Below are positions 1 to 8,584 of a DNA stretch of 37,425 bases, piece by piece (within the stretch, counting starts at the first letter, position 1; each line of letters begins with the position of its first letter). Position numbers and translations under genes: made by a program. Source of the DNA: Bacteroidota bacterium (GTDB lineage: Bacteria; Bacteroidota; Bacteroidia; NS11-12g; UBA955); assembly GCA_947496065.1 (NCBI GenBank), contig CANMBF010000026.1:1-37425 (forward strand), given 5' to 3'. The notes below the pieces were generated by a model, which searched no databases, was not told the origin of the DNA, and saw only the letters and a program-made list of their open reading frames with translations.

Positions 1-30
1 TGCAAATACCAAAAATAGTGGTACAGTAAT

Positions 31-831
31 TTATAATCCGTCGCCATCCAATAGGTTACCTAGTCCGCCGAGGATAGAGCCTTCTTCTTTTCGGCCACCA
101 ATTCTACCATAGCTCATTATTCTAGAGGCCAATCGGCTAATTGGCAAACTCTGAATCCATACCTTTCCGGGTCCTTCGAGTGTTGCAAAAAATAAACCTT
201 CGCCACCAAAAATGGTGTTTTTAATACCACCAATAAATTGAATATCATAATGGACAGTTTGTGTAAATGCAACGATACATCCAGTGTCAATTTTGATTAA
301 TTCCCCAGGTTGTAATTCACGTTCTAATACATGGCCGCCTGCGTGGACAAAGGCCATGCCATCGCCTTCAAGCTTTTGCATGATAAAGCCTTCGCCACCA
401 AATAAACCTGTCCCTAATTTTCTTTGAAATTCAATGCCAACTGAAACGCCTTTTGCTGCGCATAAAAATGCATCTTTTTGACAGATAATTTTACCATTCA
501 TTCGGTATAAATCCAAGGCAATAATTTTACCAGGGTAGGGGGCTGCAAAGGTGACTCTTTTTTTACCATTGCCACTATTTGTAAAGGCGGTCATAAACAA
601 ACTTTCGCCCGTTAGCAAACGTTTGCCTGCGGACATTAATTTGCCGAGAAATCCGTTATTGTTGGCATTATTGCTTCCGTCGCCAAAGATCGTTTCCATT
701 TGAATCTCGCGGTCCATCATCATAAAACTACCGCTTTCGCCAATGGCTGTTTCTTGTGGGTCAAGTTCAATCTCAACACACTGCATTTCTTCGCCAATTA
801 TTCTAAAATCGATTTCGTGGTTATTTATCAT
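31..831 (-). CDS. AIM24 / TIGR00266 family protein
   Basis: 266 aa, no signal peptide. The sequence is rich in glycine/phenylalanine turns such as GTGLFGGEGF, the internally repeated pattern of the AIM24 (TIGR00266, formerly DUF124) beta-rich fold, and ends in a Gly-rich tail (GGLGNLLDGDGL). Length matches the family, which is usually 220-270 aa. AIM24 is named after a yeast mitochondrial protein; the bacterial function is not established. The ATG at 829-831 is the only sensible start. It is transcribed in the same direction as the downstream minus-strand genes but stands 56 bp from the aminopeptidase, so co-transcription is possible but not shown. Family call is confident; molecular role unknown. 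Confidence 0.85.
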   Translation of the reverse strand: MINNHEIDFRIIGEEMQCVEIELDPQETAIGESGSFMMMDREIQMETIFGDGSNNANNNGFLGKLMSAGKRLLTGESLFMTAFTNSGNGKKRVTFAAPYPGKIIALDLYRMNGKIICQKDAFLCAAKGVSVGIEFQRKLGTGLFGGEGFIMQKLEGDGMAFVHAGGHVLERELQPGELIKIDTGCIVAFTQTVHYDIQFIGGIKNTIFGGEGLFFATLEGPGKVWIQSLPISRLASRIMSYGRIGGRKEEGSILGGLGNLLDGDGL

Positions 832-887
832 GTTTCAAAATTCAATATTGGACCATTGACTTCAAACAAAAATCGACCAATACACAA

Positions 888-3470
888 CTATTTATCGTTT
901 AAAGGCATATCGTGTTTTGCCAAAACAACTTCAATTTTCTTTTTACTTGTCTCCATGATTTTAACGGCTTGTGTATAGTATAATTTATTTTCCTTGTCGA
1001 TTTTTTTGTATAAATTCAGATAGAAAATTTTTAAGGTCGCGGCCGATTGCAACTCTTTTAAACACTCAACGGCTCTTTCTTTTTTGATATTGTTAGCGGC
1101 CATTGTATTTAATTCAACGAGTAGTTCATCAATAAGATCTAGTTGATTATAGAGCGTTAAATAAGTAAGGCCAGTTGTTGCATTGGCGTATGAATTATCA
1201 GCTGCATTTTTTAGATGCGCGATGAAAAAATCAATCTCATTATTTTTGCTATAGCGGCCCAATGCGTAAAATACATAGCCCTGTAATTGTAAGTTCTTTT
1301 CTTCTCGGTGTTTATTTGCAAAATTATAAGCTGCTTCTTTATTAATTGAGCCTATGGCTTGCAGCGCTCTAGAACAAACGTTGTAGGAAGAGTCGTTTAG
1401 TAATTTAGTTAAGCGGTCTTCATCTTTTTGGTTTTCAAGAAATGGAATACAAGCGTCTCTAACTGCAGACTTTGGGTCGTTCATTGCCAACGTTTCAATT
1501 TCAGATAAAACAGGTTTAACCTCAATATCTGTCAGTTCTAAACTGTTCAAATTATCTAAAGCTGTTTTTCTCAAATACCAAAATGAATCATTTAAATATT
1601 TGCTGTTGTAGATAACCCTTTGGCCTTTGTCTTGTTGTAAATCGTTTAATTGTTGGAGTGCTTCGGCTTTGTGTATGGCAAGCGTCGCATATTTCAATTG
1701 ATCTTCCCATGCAGCAATGCTTTTGGTTTGCGTTATATCTGCTAACAATTGGTGTTCGGCATCGAATATTACTGCCAAAGGTTTGCTTTTAGATTTTAGA
1801 CCAAAGGTTTGTGAATCTTTGTCAATAATAATACGGTGTCTTTCGATGCCTTTAGTTGTATAGATATCAATGTCTATGGGTAATCTAAAAACGGTAGATT
1901 TTTGAATGATGGTAATACCATAGAGTTCGCCAGATCCATTGTAATTTTGGTGTTTTACTTCTATTTCTGGGTGACCAGCATCGATGAACCATTGGTTAAA
2001 AAACCAATTTAAATCTTCACCTGTGACTTCTTCAAACGTCCTTCTTAAATCATTTAACTCAACTGTTTTATAGGCATTTCTTGTTAAATATAAATTCAAC
2101 GTTTTAAAGAAAGCCTCGTCACCAATGTACTTTCGCAACATGTGCAAAATAGCGCCACCTTTTTGGTAACTGTGTCGGTCAAATAAATCGTCTCGCTTGC
2201 TGTAGTTGTAGCGAATCATGGATACTTGCTTGTCTTCTGCTTCTGCCAAGTAATAATTTAAAAACTCATCAAATTTCAAATCGGCTTCGTTTCTGCCATA
2301 TTTATGTTCGTTCCATAAGTATTCACCATAGGTTGCAAAAGATTCATTGAGGGGTATATTGCTCCAACTTTCGCAGGTTACTAAATCGCCAAACCAATGG
2401 TGAAATAATTCATGGCAAATGACATCTTCATAAGTATTGTCTAGGTGTTCGCGATTAGTATGATTGAGTTTCTCGAAGTGCACAACGCAGCCCGTATTTT
2501 CCATAGCGCCACTCACAAAATCGCGCACTACTACCTGGTCGAATTTTGGCCACGGATAATCATAACCTAATTTTTTGCTATAGAATTCAAGCATCTCGGG
2601 GGTATTGCCAAAGACTGTTTTAGCATATGGCGCATAGCTTGGCTCCATATAATAATTTAAATTGATGTTGCGCCACTTGTCTTTTGTCGCTATAAAATCG
2701 CCGATTACCAAGGCGAATAAATAGGGTGCATGGGGTTTGTCGTTTTTCCAATAATCCAATCGCTTATTGTTTGGCAATGCCTCGGAAGATATTAACAAAC
2801 CATTGGAAATGGTTCTAAACGTATTGGGTACAGTGACATAAATCTCCTGTGTTGTTTTTTGATTGGGTGCATCGATGGTAGGGAACCAACAACTCGCAGA
2901 TTCTGTTTCGCCTTGGGTCCATATTTGGGTAGGCTTGGTTTTGTCGCTGCTATCGGCATTGATAAAATACATACCCTTGTCTCCAGAGATGGCTTCACCA
3001 CCTTCACTTTTGCATTTTTCTGGCTGTGCCGTATATTCAATAACGATGGTATAAGATTCGTCTTTTGTGTAAGTTCTATCTAATTTAATTCTTAGAAACA
3101 ATGAATCGTATGTGTATTTTAGTGGCGTTGAAGTGAAAGTTCTATAGCTGTTAATATCCTTAGGTCTATTTTTATTGAGACTCATGCCTACTTTTTCTAT
3201 GCGCACGTATTTTGCATTGAAGGTCAAAGAATCTGTGTTGTAAAAATGAGGTTTCAAGGTAAGGTATGCAATGCCCTTGAGTTCTTTCTTTTTAAAGTCT
3301 GGTTCTAAAATGAGCGTGGTGTTCACCAAATCGTTGATTTTGGTAATGGCAGCTTTGTATACTAATACGTCTATAATTTTTGGTTCGCCTACTTTAATAT
3401 GGTATTTGGGTTTGCAACTGTAGATGAATATTACAGCCAAGCAAGCAATGAGAGATAAAAAATATTTCAT
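888..3470 (-). CDS. M1 family metallopeptidase (aminopeptidase N-like) lipoprotein
   Basis: 860 aa. Residues 1-19 are a lipoprotein signal with a lipobox ending at Cys19 (IYSC), so the enzyme should be membrane-anchored. The M1 signature is complete: the exopeptidase motif GAMEN at 321-325, zinc-binding HELFH at 353-357 and the third ligand Glu376 (HEXXH-x18-E). The N-terminal ~200 residues fit the M1 beta-domain. The C-terminal third (about 600-860) looks alpha-helical and HEAT-like, as in ERAP/aminopeptidase N relatives. The expected activity is zinc-dependent removal of N-terminal residues from peptides outside the cytoplasm. It is separated from the next plus-strand locus by a divergent AT-rich spacer. 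No active-site residue is missing. Confidence 0.93.
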   Translation of the reverse strand: MKYFLSLIACLAVIFIYSCKPKYHIKVGEPKIIDVLVYKAAITKINDLVNTTLILEPDFKKKELKGIAYLTLKPHFYNTDSLTFNAKYVRIEKVGMSLNKNRPKDINSYRTFTSTPLKYTYDSLFLRIKLDRTYTKDESYTIVIEYTAQPEKCKSEGGEAISGDKGMYFINADSSDKTKPTQIWTQGETESASCWFPTIDAPNQKTTQEIYVTVPNTFRTISNGLLISSEALPNNKRLDYWKNDKPHAPYLFALVIGDFIATKDKWRNINLNYYMEPSYAPYAKTVFGNTPEMLEFYSKKLGYDYPWPKFDQVVVRDFVSGAMENTGCVVHFEKLNHTNREHLDNTYEDVICHELFHHWFGDLVTCESWSNIPLNESFATYGEYLWNEHKYGRNEADLKFDEFLNYYLAEAEDKQVSMIRYNYSKRDDLFDRHSYQKGGAILHMLRKYIGDEAFFKTLNLYLTRNAYKTVELNDLRRTFEEVTGEDLNWFFNQWFIDAGHPEIEVKHQNYNGSGELYGITIIQKSTVFRLPIDIDIYTTKGIERHRIIIDKDSQTFGLKSKSKPLAVIFDAEHQLLADITQTKSIAAWEDQLKYATLAIHKAEALQQLNDLQQDKGQRVIYNSKYLNDSFWYLRKTALDNLNSLELTDIEVKPVLSEIETLAMNDPKSAVRDACIPFLENQKDEDRLTKLLNDSSYNVCSRALQAIGSINKEAAYNFANKHREEKNLQLQGYVFYALGRYSKNNEIDFFIAHLKNAADNSYANATTGLTYLTLYNQLDLIDELLVELNTMAANNIKKERAVECLKELQSAATLKIFYLNLYKKIDKENKLYYTQAVKIMETSKKKIEVVLAKHDMPLNDK

Positions 3471-3596
3471 TGGTTCAAAGATGAAATATTTAACGAAGTA
3501 AACAAAAAAAAGAGTGCTAAATATTAAATTTATATTGTCTTAACTAAATGACAAGGTATTGTGATGAATCATCCTTTATTTTTAACATCTTTTTGA

Positions 3597-4046
3597 ATGA
3601 TGATTAAAAAAATTCTATTGTTTTTATTGGCCATTTCGTATTTTTAATCTATTGGTGCGCAAACCATTAAATCCAAAAATTTACCACCAAAAGTTTTGGT
3701 AGGTATGAAAAAATATATGCCTATGGTGCAATTGGCAGATTGGGAGAAAGAAGATTCAAATTATGAGGCCCATTTTGTTTTAAAAGATAATGCAGAAGTG
3801 ATTAGAACTGCTTCGGCCTTATTTAATGACACAGGGAAACTATTGTAAATTGAAGTTATTTTTGGCAAAGATGAATTACCAAGTGGCGTTTTAGCGTATG
3901 TTGATTTAAATTATGGAAATCCCAAAATAAAAGAAGTTTCGCAAGTCTCAAAATGGTCTGGCCCTAAAACTTACGAAATAGAAATAAAAGGGAAAGAATT
4001 GATTTTTGATAGCGAAGGAAAATTTATTAAAGAAGAAAAAGATTAA
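3597..4046 (+). pseudogene. Broken small secreted PepSY-like protein gene (two in-frame TAA stops)
   Basis: Starting at ATG 3597 (or 3600), one frame reads a signal peptide start (MIKKILLFLLAISYF), a TAA at 3645-3647, then SIGAQT, which looks like the signal-peptidase region. It continues as good coding sequence to a second TAA at 3846-3848 and again to the natural stop at 4044-4046. The frame is never shifted. The downstream protein has features of Bacteroidota PepSY-like (BLIP-like) secreted proteins: a W-E-x-YEA stretch, an FNDTGKLL turn, DELPSGV, YEIEIKG and a final FDSEGKFIKE. Each stop is one substitution away from a sense codon. The best reading is a recent pseudogene. Sequencing error or strain-specific inactivation remains possible. 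Confidence 0.7.
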
Positions 4047-4080
4047 TAAAAATAAATCCTAAGGTGTTTGTGAAAGTTGG

Positions 4081-5070
4081 TTAATTGGTTATTGCAATTC
4101 GACCACTCGTTGTTATCTTTCCAATTTCAAAACAACCCTCAAGATTCAATGGTTCAGAACTCGTAAAGAGGAGTCCTCCGCTGGTTTGTGGATCGCAAAG
4201 CCAAAGAAATTCTAACCCTTCCAAACCAATGCAACGGTCTTTTATAAAATTGTAATTATTGGTAGTGATGTTAGGGTAAATAAATTGTTGCGCAATGGTT
4301 TTTGCTTCAGTTTCAACAGGTATTTTATCTAAATACAAATCGGCTCCTAAATTAGTCCCTAACATTTCACTTAAATGACCTAATAAACCAAAGCCTGTAA
4401 CATCTGTCATGGCAGTTACTGAAGGTGTTTTGCCTAATTCAATACCAATTGTATTAAGTGTTGTGCACAATTCAATAAGTCGCGTATAACCTGCCTCTGA
4501 AAGCTTGTCGTGTTTAATGGCATTGGCCATTAAGCCAAGTCCTAGTGGTTTGGTAATGTATATATAATCGTTTGGTTGACAGGTATTGTTTTGTTTTAAA
4601 AATTGCTTTTTAATGGTGCCATTAACACTTAAGCCGAACAAGGGTTCACTGGTTTGTATACTATGGCCGCCAGCAATGGGAATACCTGCTTTCGCACAAA
4701 TATGTTGCGCACCTCGCATCACCTCTTGGGCATCTTCAATAGATAAAATATCTATTGGCCAACCCAATATTGCAAGGGCCATAATGGGTTGACCACCCAT
4801 GGCATACACATCGCTAATGGCATTGGCTGCTGCGATTTGACCAAAATCAAAAGGACTATCCACAATGGGGAGGAAGAAATCGGTTGTACTAATCATGCAA
4901 TCTTCTGCATTTAAGGCATACACAGCCGCATCATCGTTACTAGAATTGCCTACTATTAAGGCAGGGAAGTTGGTTGATGGCGACTGAGATAGAATGCTTT
5001 TCAGAACAGCGGGTTCGATTTTACAACCGCATCCACCACCTTTGCTAAATGAGGTGAGCCTAGTTGGCAT
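4081..5070 (-). CDS. selD: Selenide, water dikinase (selenophosphate synthetase)
   Basis: 329 aa, usual SelD length. SelD makes selenophosphate from selenide and ATP, the selenium donor for tRNA 2-selenouridine and selenocysteine. The N-terminal active-site loop GGGCGCK (residues 11-17) carries Cys14 at the position occupied by Sec or Cys, plus the following Lys17. This is therefore the Cys form and needs no recoding. The AIR-synthase-like fold is supported by GNSSNDDAAVY, ISTTDFFLPIVDSPFDFGQIAA, AGGHSI, TDVTGFGLLGHL and DPQTSGGLL. The ATG at 5068-5070 lies inside the end of the upstream META-domain gene (11-bp overlap), which implies coupled translation. It is the last gene of a run that includes mnmH, the likely consumer of its product. 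Confidence 0.95.
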   Translation of the reverse strand: MPTRLTSFSKGGGCGCKIEPAVLKSILSQSPSTNFPALIVGNSSNDDAAVYALNAEDCMISTTDFFLPIVDSPFDFGQIAAANAISDVYAMGGQPIMALAILGWPIDILSIEDAQEVMRGAQHICAKAGIPIAGGHSIQTSEPLFGLSVNGTIKKQFLKQNNTCQPNDYIYITKPLGLGLMANAIKHDKLSEAGYTRLIELCTTLNTIGIELGKTPSVTAMTDVTGFGLLGHLSEMLGTNLGADLYLDKIPVETEAKTIAQQFIYPNITTNNYNFIKDRCIGLEGLEFLWLCDPQTSGGLLFTSSEPLNLEGCFEIGKITTSGRIAITN

Positions 5071-6061
5071 CTCTTATTTCCATTTCTCTTTTTGAACCAT
5101 CTTTGTAGGTAATGATGGCATACAACATATCTGGTTTTTCGTGGATCTTATTTAAAATTTCTACCATTGTTATTTCAGGATTCATACCAATGGGCAAAAA
5201 TTTGTAGTTTAATTTTTTTCTCTCAGCATCTGTGAGTTTTGCTGGACGATACATGAAAAATAAATTCGCATTCCCATGCATGGCTGGTGCATTTACGCGG
5301 TAGCTACCATCTACATTCTTCATGAAATTAATGTCGTTCTTGGGTTGTTTTTCCAGTTCAATAACATTTAAAATTGAGTCTAATCTCTTTTCTGGTCGGC
5401 AATGTAAGGTCATGAAGTTTTCGCAAACAATATACAACATGTTGTTACGCGCATAAAAAGTGGCTTTGCCTTTAAGTGCCGCAGTTATTTTAGATTCTAT
5501 GTCATCAAAATTACATGATTTTAAGGTGCTTGTTAGCGTGCCAAATTGCATAAAGGCAGTAGCATAACTGCATGGTCCCATAAAACTATTACATCCACTA
5601 AATCCATAAATAACGTTGGAGTCGAGGTCGAATTTTATAGAGGGCTTGGCCTTTAAAGCCAAGGTTTTTTTGCCGTATTGTTCAATGTTGATGATTTGAA
5701 AAGTATTGTTTTCTAAAATGCGCTTATCCGTATGCACTGTACTTTTTTCATAGATAATGGTGTTGAGTGTATATTGATATTGGGGGCCATCAACTTCTGT
5801 GAATTTTAATTTTTGTTGGCTCACTTCAATATAATATTCAAAACCTTTTTCGTGGGTAAAGCCTTCAATGGTCCATGGGAAATTAACCCAATTACTGTCT
5901 TCACTTTCTCTAATTCTCAAGCAAGAAGTCATGGCATCGCCTAATTGGCAACCAATTTTTGCATCGGCCACATACCATTTTTTAATTTCATTGTCTTGTG
6001 CTTCTATTCCGTTTATCCAGCCTATAAAGGCGATACATGCTATCACTACTCTTTGCATCAT
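5060..6061 (-). CDS. Secreted DUF4377 + META domain protein
   Basis: About 333 aa from the ATG pair at 6056-6061. I prefer this start because MMQRVVIACIAFIGWINGIEA is a clean signal peptide ending before QDN. A longer frame upstream (to 6145) would bury the signal and overlap mnmH. After the signal, WYVADAKIGCQLG...CLRIRE, then WTIEGFTHEKGFEYYIEV, is a DUF4377 domain. GCNSFMGPC...FGTLTSTLKSC...LKGKATFY...LHC is a META (HslJ-type) domain at about 150-235 of the mature protein. The C-terminal ~100 residues are unassigned. Such proteins are periplasmic or outer-membrane stress proteins of unclear mechanism. It sits between mnmH and selD and overlaps selD, so it is co-translated with selenium genes although no selenium role is known. 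Confidence 0.82.
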   Translation of the reverse strand: MMQRVVIACIAFIGWINGIEAQDNEIKKWYVADAKIGCQLGDAMTSCLRIRESEDSNWVNFPWTIEGFTHEKGFEYYIEVSQQKLKFTEVDGPQYQYTLNTIIYEKSTVHTDKRILENNTFQIINIEQYGKKTLALKAKPSIKFDLDSNVIYGFSGCNSFMGPCSYATAFMQFGTLTSTLKSCNFDDIESKITAALKGKATFYARNNMLYIVCENFMTLHCRPEKRLDSILNVIELEKQPKNDINFMKNVDGSYRVNAPAMHGNANLFFMYRPAKLTDAERKKLNYKFLPIGMNPEITMVEILNKIHEKPDMLYAIITYKDGSKREMEIRDAN

Positions 6062-6108
6062 ATTTTTTATTATTTTCACTGTATTTTTTATTGGTTGATC
6101 TTTTCGAT

Positions 6109-7128
6109 TTAGAAGCTTTGCAAATGTTGCAATAATAATTGACAATTGTTATCTGCATGGGTGCTTTCTAGCTCAAATTTAACATAATTCTGACAATTTT
6201 TTTTGATGCGTCCATTTTCATACCCTTTGTCGTAGTATTGCAAAAGTCGCTCAACAACAGGGTGTAATTGATGGTTCAATGTCATTTGACACAGGGCCTC
6301 AGTTGTTTCTATGCCAAGGCGTTTGCTAAGTTTGCGTATTCCTTCCGTTAAGGCTACTAAATCAAATTGACCATAGGTGTTCACAATGAAATTGATGCGT
6401 TCTTGCAGGGGTAATACAATTTCAATGCCATTTGCTTTTTGCATGTTGGTCCATAGTTCAAGTGGAATTGAAATTTTACCAATGCTAATACTTTCGGCCT
6501 CTACCCAAAGTCGTTTTTCAGGCTGATAACCTTTCAATGCATCGAATATTAAATTGGCAAATTGTGCATTACTAGGTTGAGACAATTCACCGATGCCACC
6601 AAAAGCACTGCCTTTATGATTGGCAAGGGCTTCTAGATTTAAAACGTGTTCACCCTTTGCTTTCATTGCTTCTAAAAGACCAGTTTTATTGCAACCTGTA
6701 TTGCCACTTAAAATATAAATATTGTTAAAGCTTTCAATGGTTTTAAGAATATAATTGCGATAGGCTTTATAGCCACCGCGCAGCAGAAGAACATCATAGC
6801 CATTCTCGCTTAAAAATTCGGCCATTTTATGACTGCGCAATCCGCCTCTGGCACAATATAACTTAATAGATTTTGATTCAGTATGCTTTTGAATATTTTC
6901 AATAAACGCATGGCGAATGGGGTTCACCAATTGATAACCCAATGCGATGGCTGCTGCTTTTCCTTTTTGTTTATAGCAGATCCCTATTGCCTTCCGGTGC
7001 TCATCGTTCAGCAGGGGTAAGTTAATGGAAGAAATAATAGCGCTACCTTCAAATTCTAAAGGTGATCTTACATCAAAGCATGGTGCTTGAACGTTTGAAA
7101 ATTCATTGATATTGACTGGCGTAATCAC
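6109..7128 (-). CDS. mnmH: tRNA 2-selenouridine synthase (rhodanese + P-loop domains)
   Basis: 339 aa. MnmH/SelU replaces the sulfur of 2-thiouridine at the wobble position of Lys/Glu/Gln tRNAs with selenium, using selenophosphate. An N-terminal rhodanese domain carries the catalytic Cys92 in YCARGGLRS (91-99). It is followed by a P-loop region, NHKGSAFG (170-177) and the typical C-terminal helices. The Walker A at 142-149 reads GNTGCNKT: the glycine before Lys is Asn147, unlike the usual GxTGxGKT. The start is GTG at 7126-7128, sharing GTGA with the stop of the upstream DUF2130 gene. The gene order with selD two genes downstream supports the selenium assignment. The unusual P-loop raises some doubt about full activity. 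Confidence 0.92.
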   Translation of the reverse strand: MITPVNINEFSNVQAPCFDVRSPLEFEGSAIISSINLPLLNDEHRKAIGICYKQKGKAAAIALGYQLVNPIRHAFIENIQKHTESKSIKLYCARGGLRSHKMAEFLSENGYDVLLLRGGYKAYRNYILKTIESFNNIYILSGNTGCNKTGLLEAMKAKGEHVLNLEALANHKGSAFGGIGELSQPSNAQFANLIFDALKGYQPEKRLWVEAESISIGKISIPLELWTNMQKANGIEIVLPLQERINFIVNTYGQFDLVALTEGIRKLSKRLGIETTEALCQMTLNHQLHPVVERLLQYYDKGYENGRIKKNCQNYVKFELESTHADNNCQLLLQHLQSF

Positions 7129-8387
7129 ACCATTTGGTCGTTTAATGGTTCCAGGTTGCCGCCTATTTCAAGGCCTTTTATGTCTGCAATCGCACTGCCG
7201 GCAATCCCTTTAATACTGCCATACATTCCAACTGTATTGATAAGTACTTTTTCTATTTGCTTTTCTCTTTCTTTCCAAAGGCGTTCCATAGCAATTTTCT
7301 CGCGGGTGATTTCTGTTTTCAAACTCATGAACCCTTCTGAAATGGCCTCAATCTGATGTTTAAATTCATTGCCAGTTAAATAGTGGTATAACATGGTCAT
7401 TTTTTCGCCTTTGTTTTCTTGCGAAGCATTGGCCTCGCTAATTTTAATGAGCGTTTGACGGAGTATTAATGCGAGACTTCGCGCCTCGTGAAATTGACAG
7501 ATGTAAACCCCTTCCTTGATACCAAAACCTTCCATGTCTTTCGGCATGGCTTGGGTTACAATAACACCAACATCGCCACCACTTTGTCTGAAATCCGCTT
7601 TAAATTTTTCAATCCAAAGGGGTTGAAAATCCTTGGTGCGTTTACTCTCCCAAACAATCGTGCCACATGGTTGACCCAATCCATTCTTTACAGTTTGAAT
7701 TAAGTCGGCACCTTTAACCCCCTTCCCAACCTCGCTAATGTCATCGAAAGGGAAAATTTGTTTGAGCATTTCTTCTAATGCAAGCTCTTGCACTTCGCCT
7801 TGCATTTGCATACTGCCTTGTTCCGATTTGCGTTTCATTTCCTCAATCAATCGGTTCTGATCATCTATCTTTTTTTGAAATTCTTTTAAACGCATTTCAT
7901 TTTTTTGATCGGCCTCTTTGCCTATGCGTTCTTTTAATTCGTTCTCTTTTTCATGCAATAGTTTTTTGGTATCCAACTCATGTTGGTTTTCTAAATTTTT
8001 CATGCGTTGTTGAATTTCTAATTTCTCAACTTCGAGTTTGCGAAGGTTTTTTAATTTTTCTTCGTTCTCTTCATTTTGTTTTTTATAAAATTCTATTTGC
8101 AATTCATTCTCCTTTGTGAGTTTTGATTTAACTTGTTCCTCTACCTCTTTTTTTCTATTCGCGAGTTCTAAAGTTTGCTCCTCCAAATTTTGTTTACGTT
8201 CTGCTTCAATTTGAATTTTTTGAAGACGTATTTGTTCGTCTGATTTTGCCTTTTCAATGCTCCATTTTTCATTGAACTCGTTTTTTAGTTTTGCGCCTAT
8301 TTGTTTTTCAATATCGGCGGTAAGTGCACTCTCAATACTAAATTGGTGTTTGCATTTGGGGCATGTAACTTGGTTGTTCTGACTCAT
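7125..8387 (-). CDS. DUF2130 coiled-coil protein with N-terminal zinc ribbon
   Basis: 420 aa. A CPKC knuckle at residues 9-12 suggests a half zinc ribbon. Residues ~25-195 are highly charged (Glu/Lys/Gln-rich) and read as a long coiled coil. The C-terminal half holds the conserved DUF2130 core: TIVWESKRTKDF, LWIEKFKADFRQSGGDVGVIVTQ and GVYICQFHEARSLALILRQTL. The WESK/F-x-AD pattern resembles PD-(D/E)XK nuclease-like folds, a comparison made from memory only. It is the first gene of the minus-strand run and overlaps the mnmH start by 4 bp (GTGA). No function is established, and the link to selenium metabolism is positional only. Confidence 0.88.
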   Translation of the reverse strand: MSQNNQVTCPKCKHQFSIESALTADIEKQIGAKLKNEFNEKWSIEKAKSDEQIRLQKIQIEAERKQNLEEQTLELANRKKEVEEQVKSKLTKENELQIEFYKKQNEENEEKLKNLRKLEVEKLEIQQRMKNLENQHELDTKKLLHEKENELKERIGKEADQKNEMRLKEFQKKIDDQNRLIEEMKRKSEQGSMQMQGEVQELALEEMLKQIFPFDDISEVGKGVKGADLIQTVKNGLGQPCGTIVWESKRTKDFQPLWIEKFKADFRQSGGDVGVIVTQAMPKDMEGFGIKEGVYICQFHEARSLALILRQTLIKISEANASQENKGEKMTMLYHYLTGNEFKHQIEAISEGFMSLKTEITREKIAMERLWKEREKQIEKVLINTVGMYGSIKGIAGSAIADIKGLEIGGNLEPLNDQMV

Positions 8388-8584
8388 AAATTTAAAGGCA
8401 TACGAACCTACAATTATTTTTTGATTTTTTTTAAAGTTTGAAATGAGTTGGCGTTAAAAAACTACAAAAGCATATTGTTTTATTGAAATGAAGACGAAGT
8501 TTTCCAAACGATTAACGTTGATTTTCTATGGGACTGCAAAATGGTTTCGACTTATCCTGTTTTACTCTAATGGAGCATCAAGCA

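Noticed and set aside
700-978. 92-aa plus-strand ORF
   Set aside because: It is mostly antisense to the AIM24 and M1 genes and has no recognisable features.
3645-3848. Stop-codon readthrough or an alternative genetic code
   Set aside because: All neighbouring genes use TAA as a normal stop. Two TAA codons in one small gene are better explained by pseudogene decay.
5026-5034. Selenocysteine in SelD
   Set aside because: The active-site codon encodes Cys14. There is no in-frame TGA and no need for a SECIS element.
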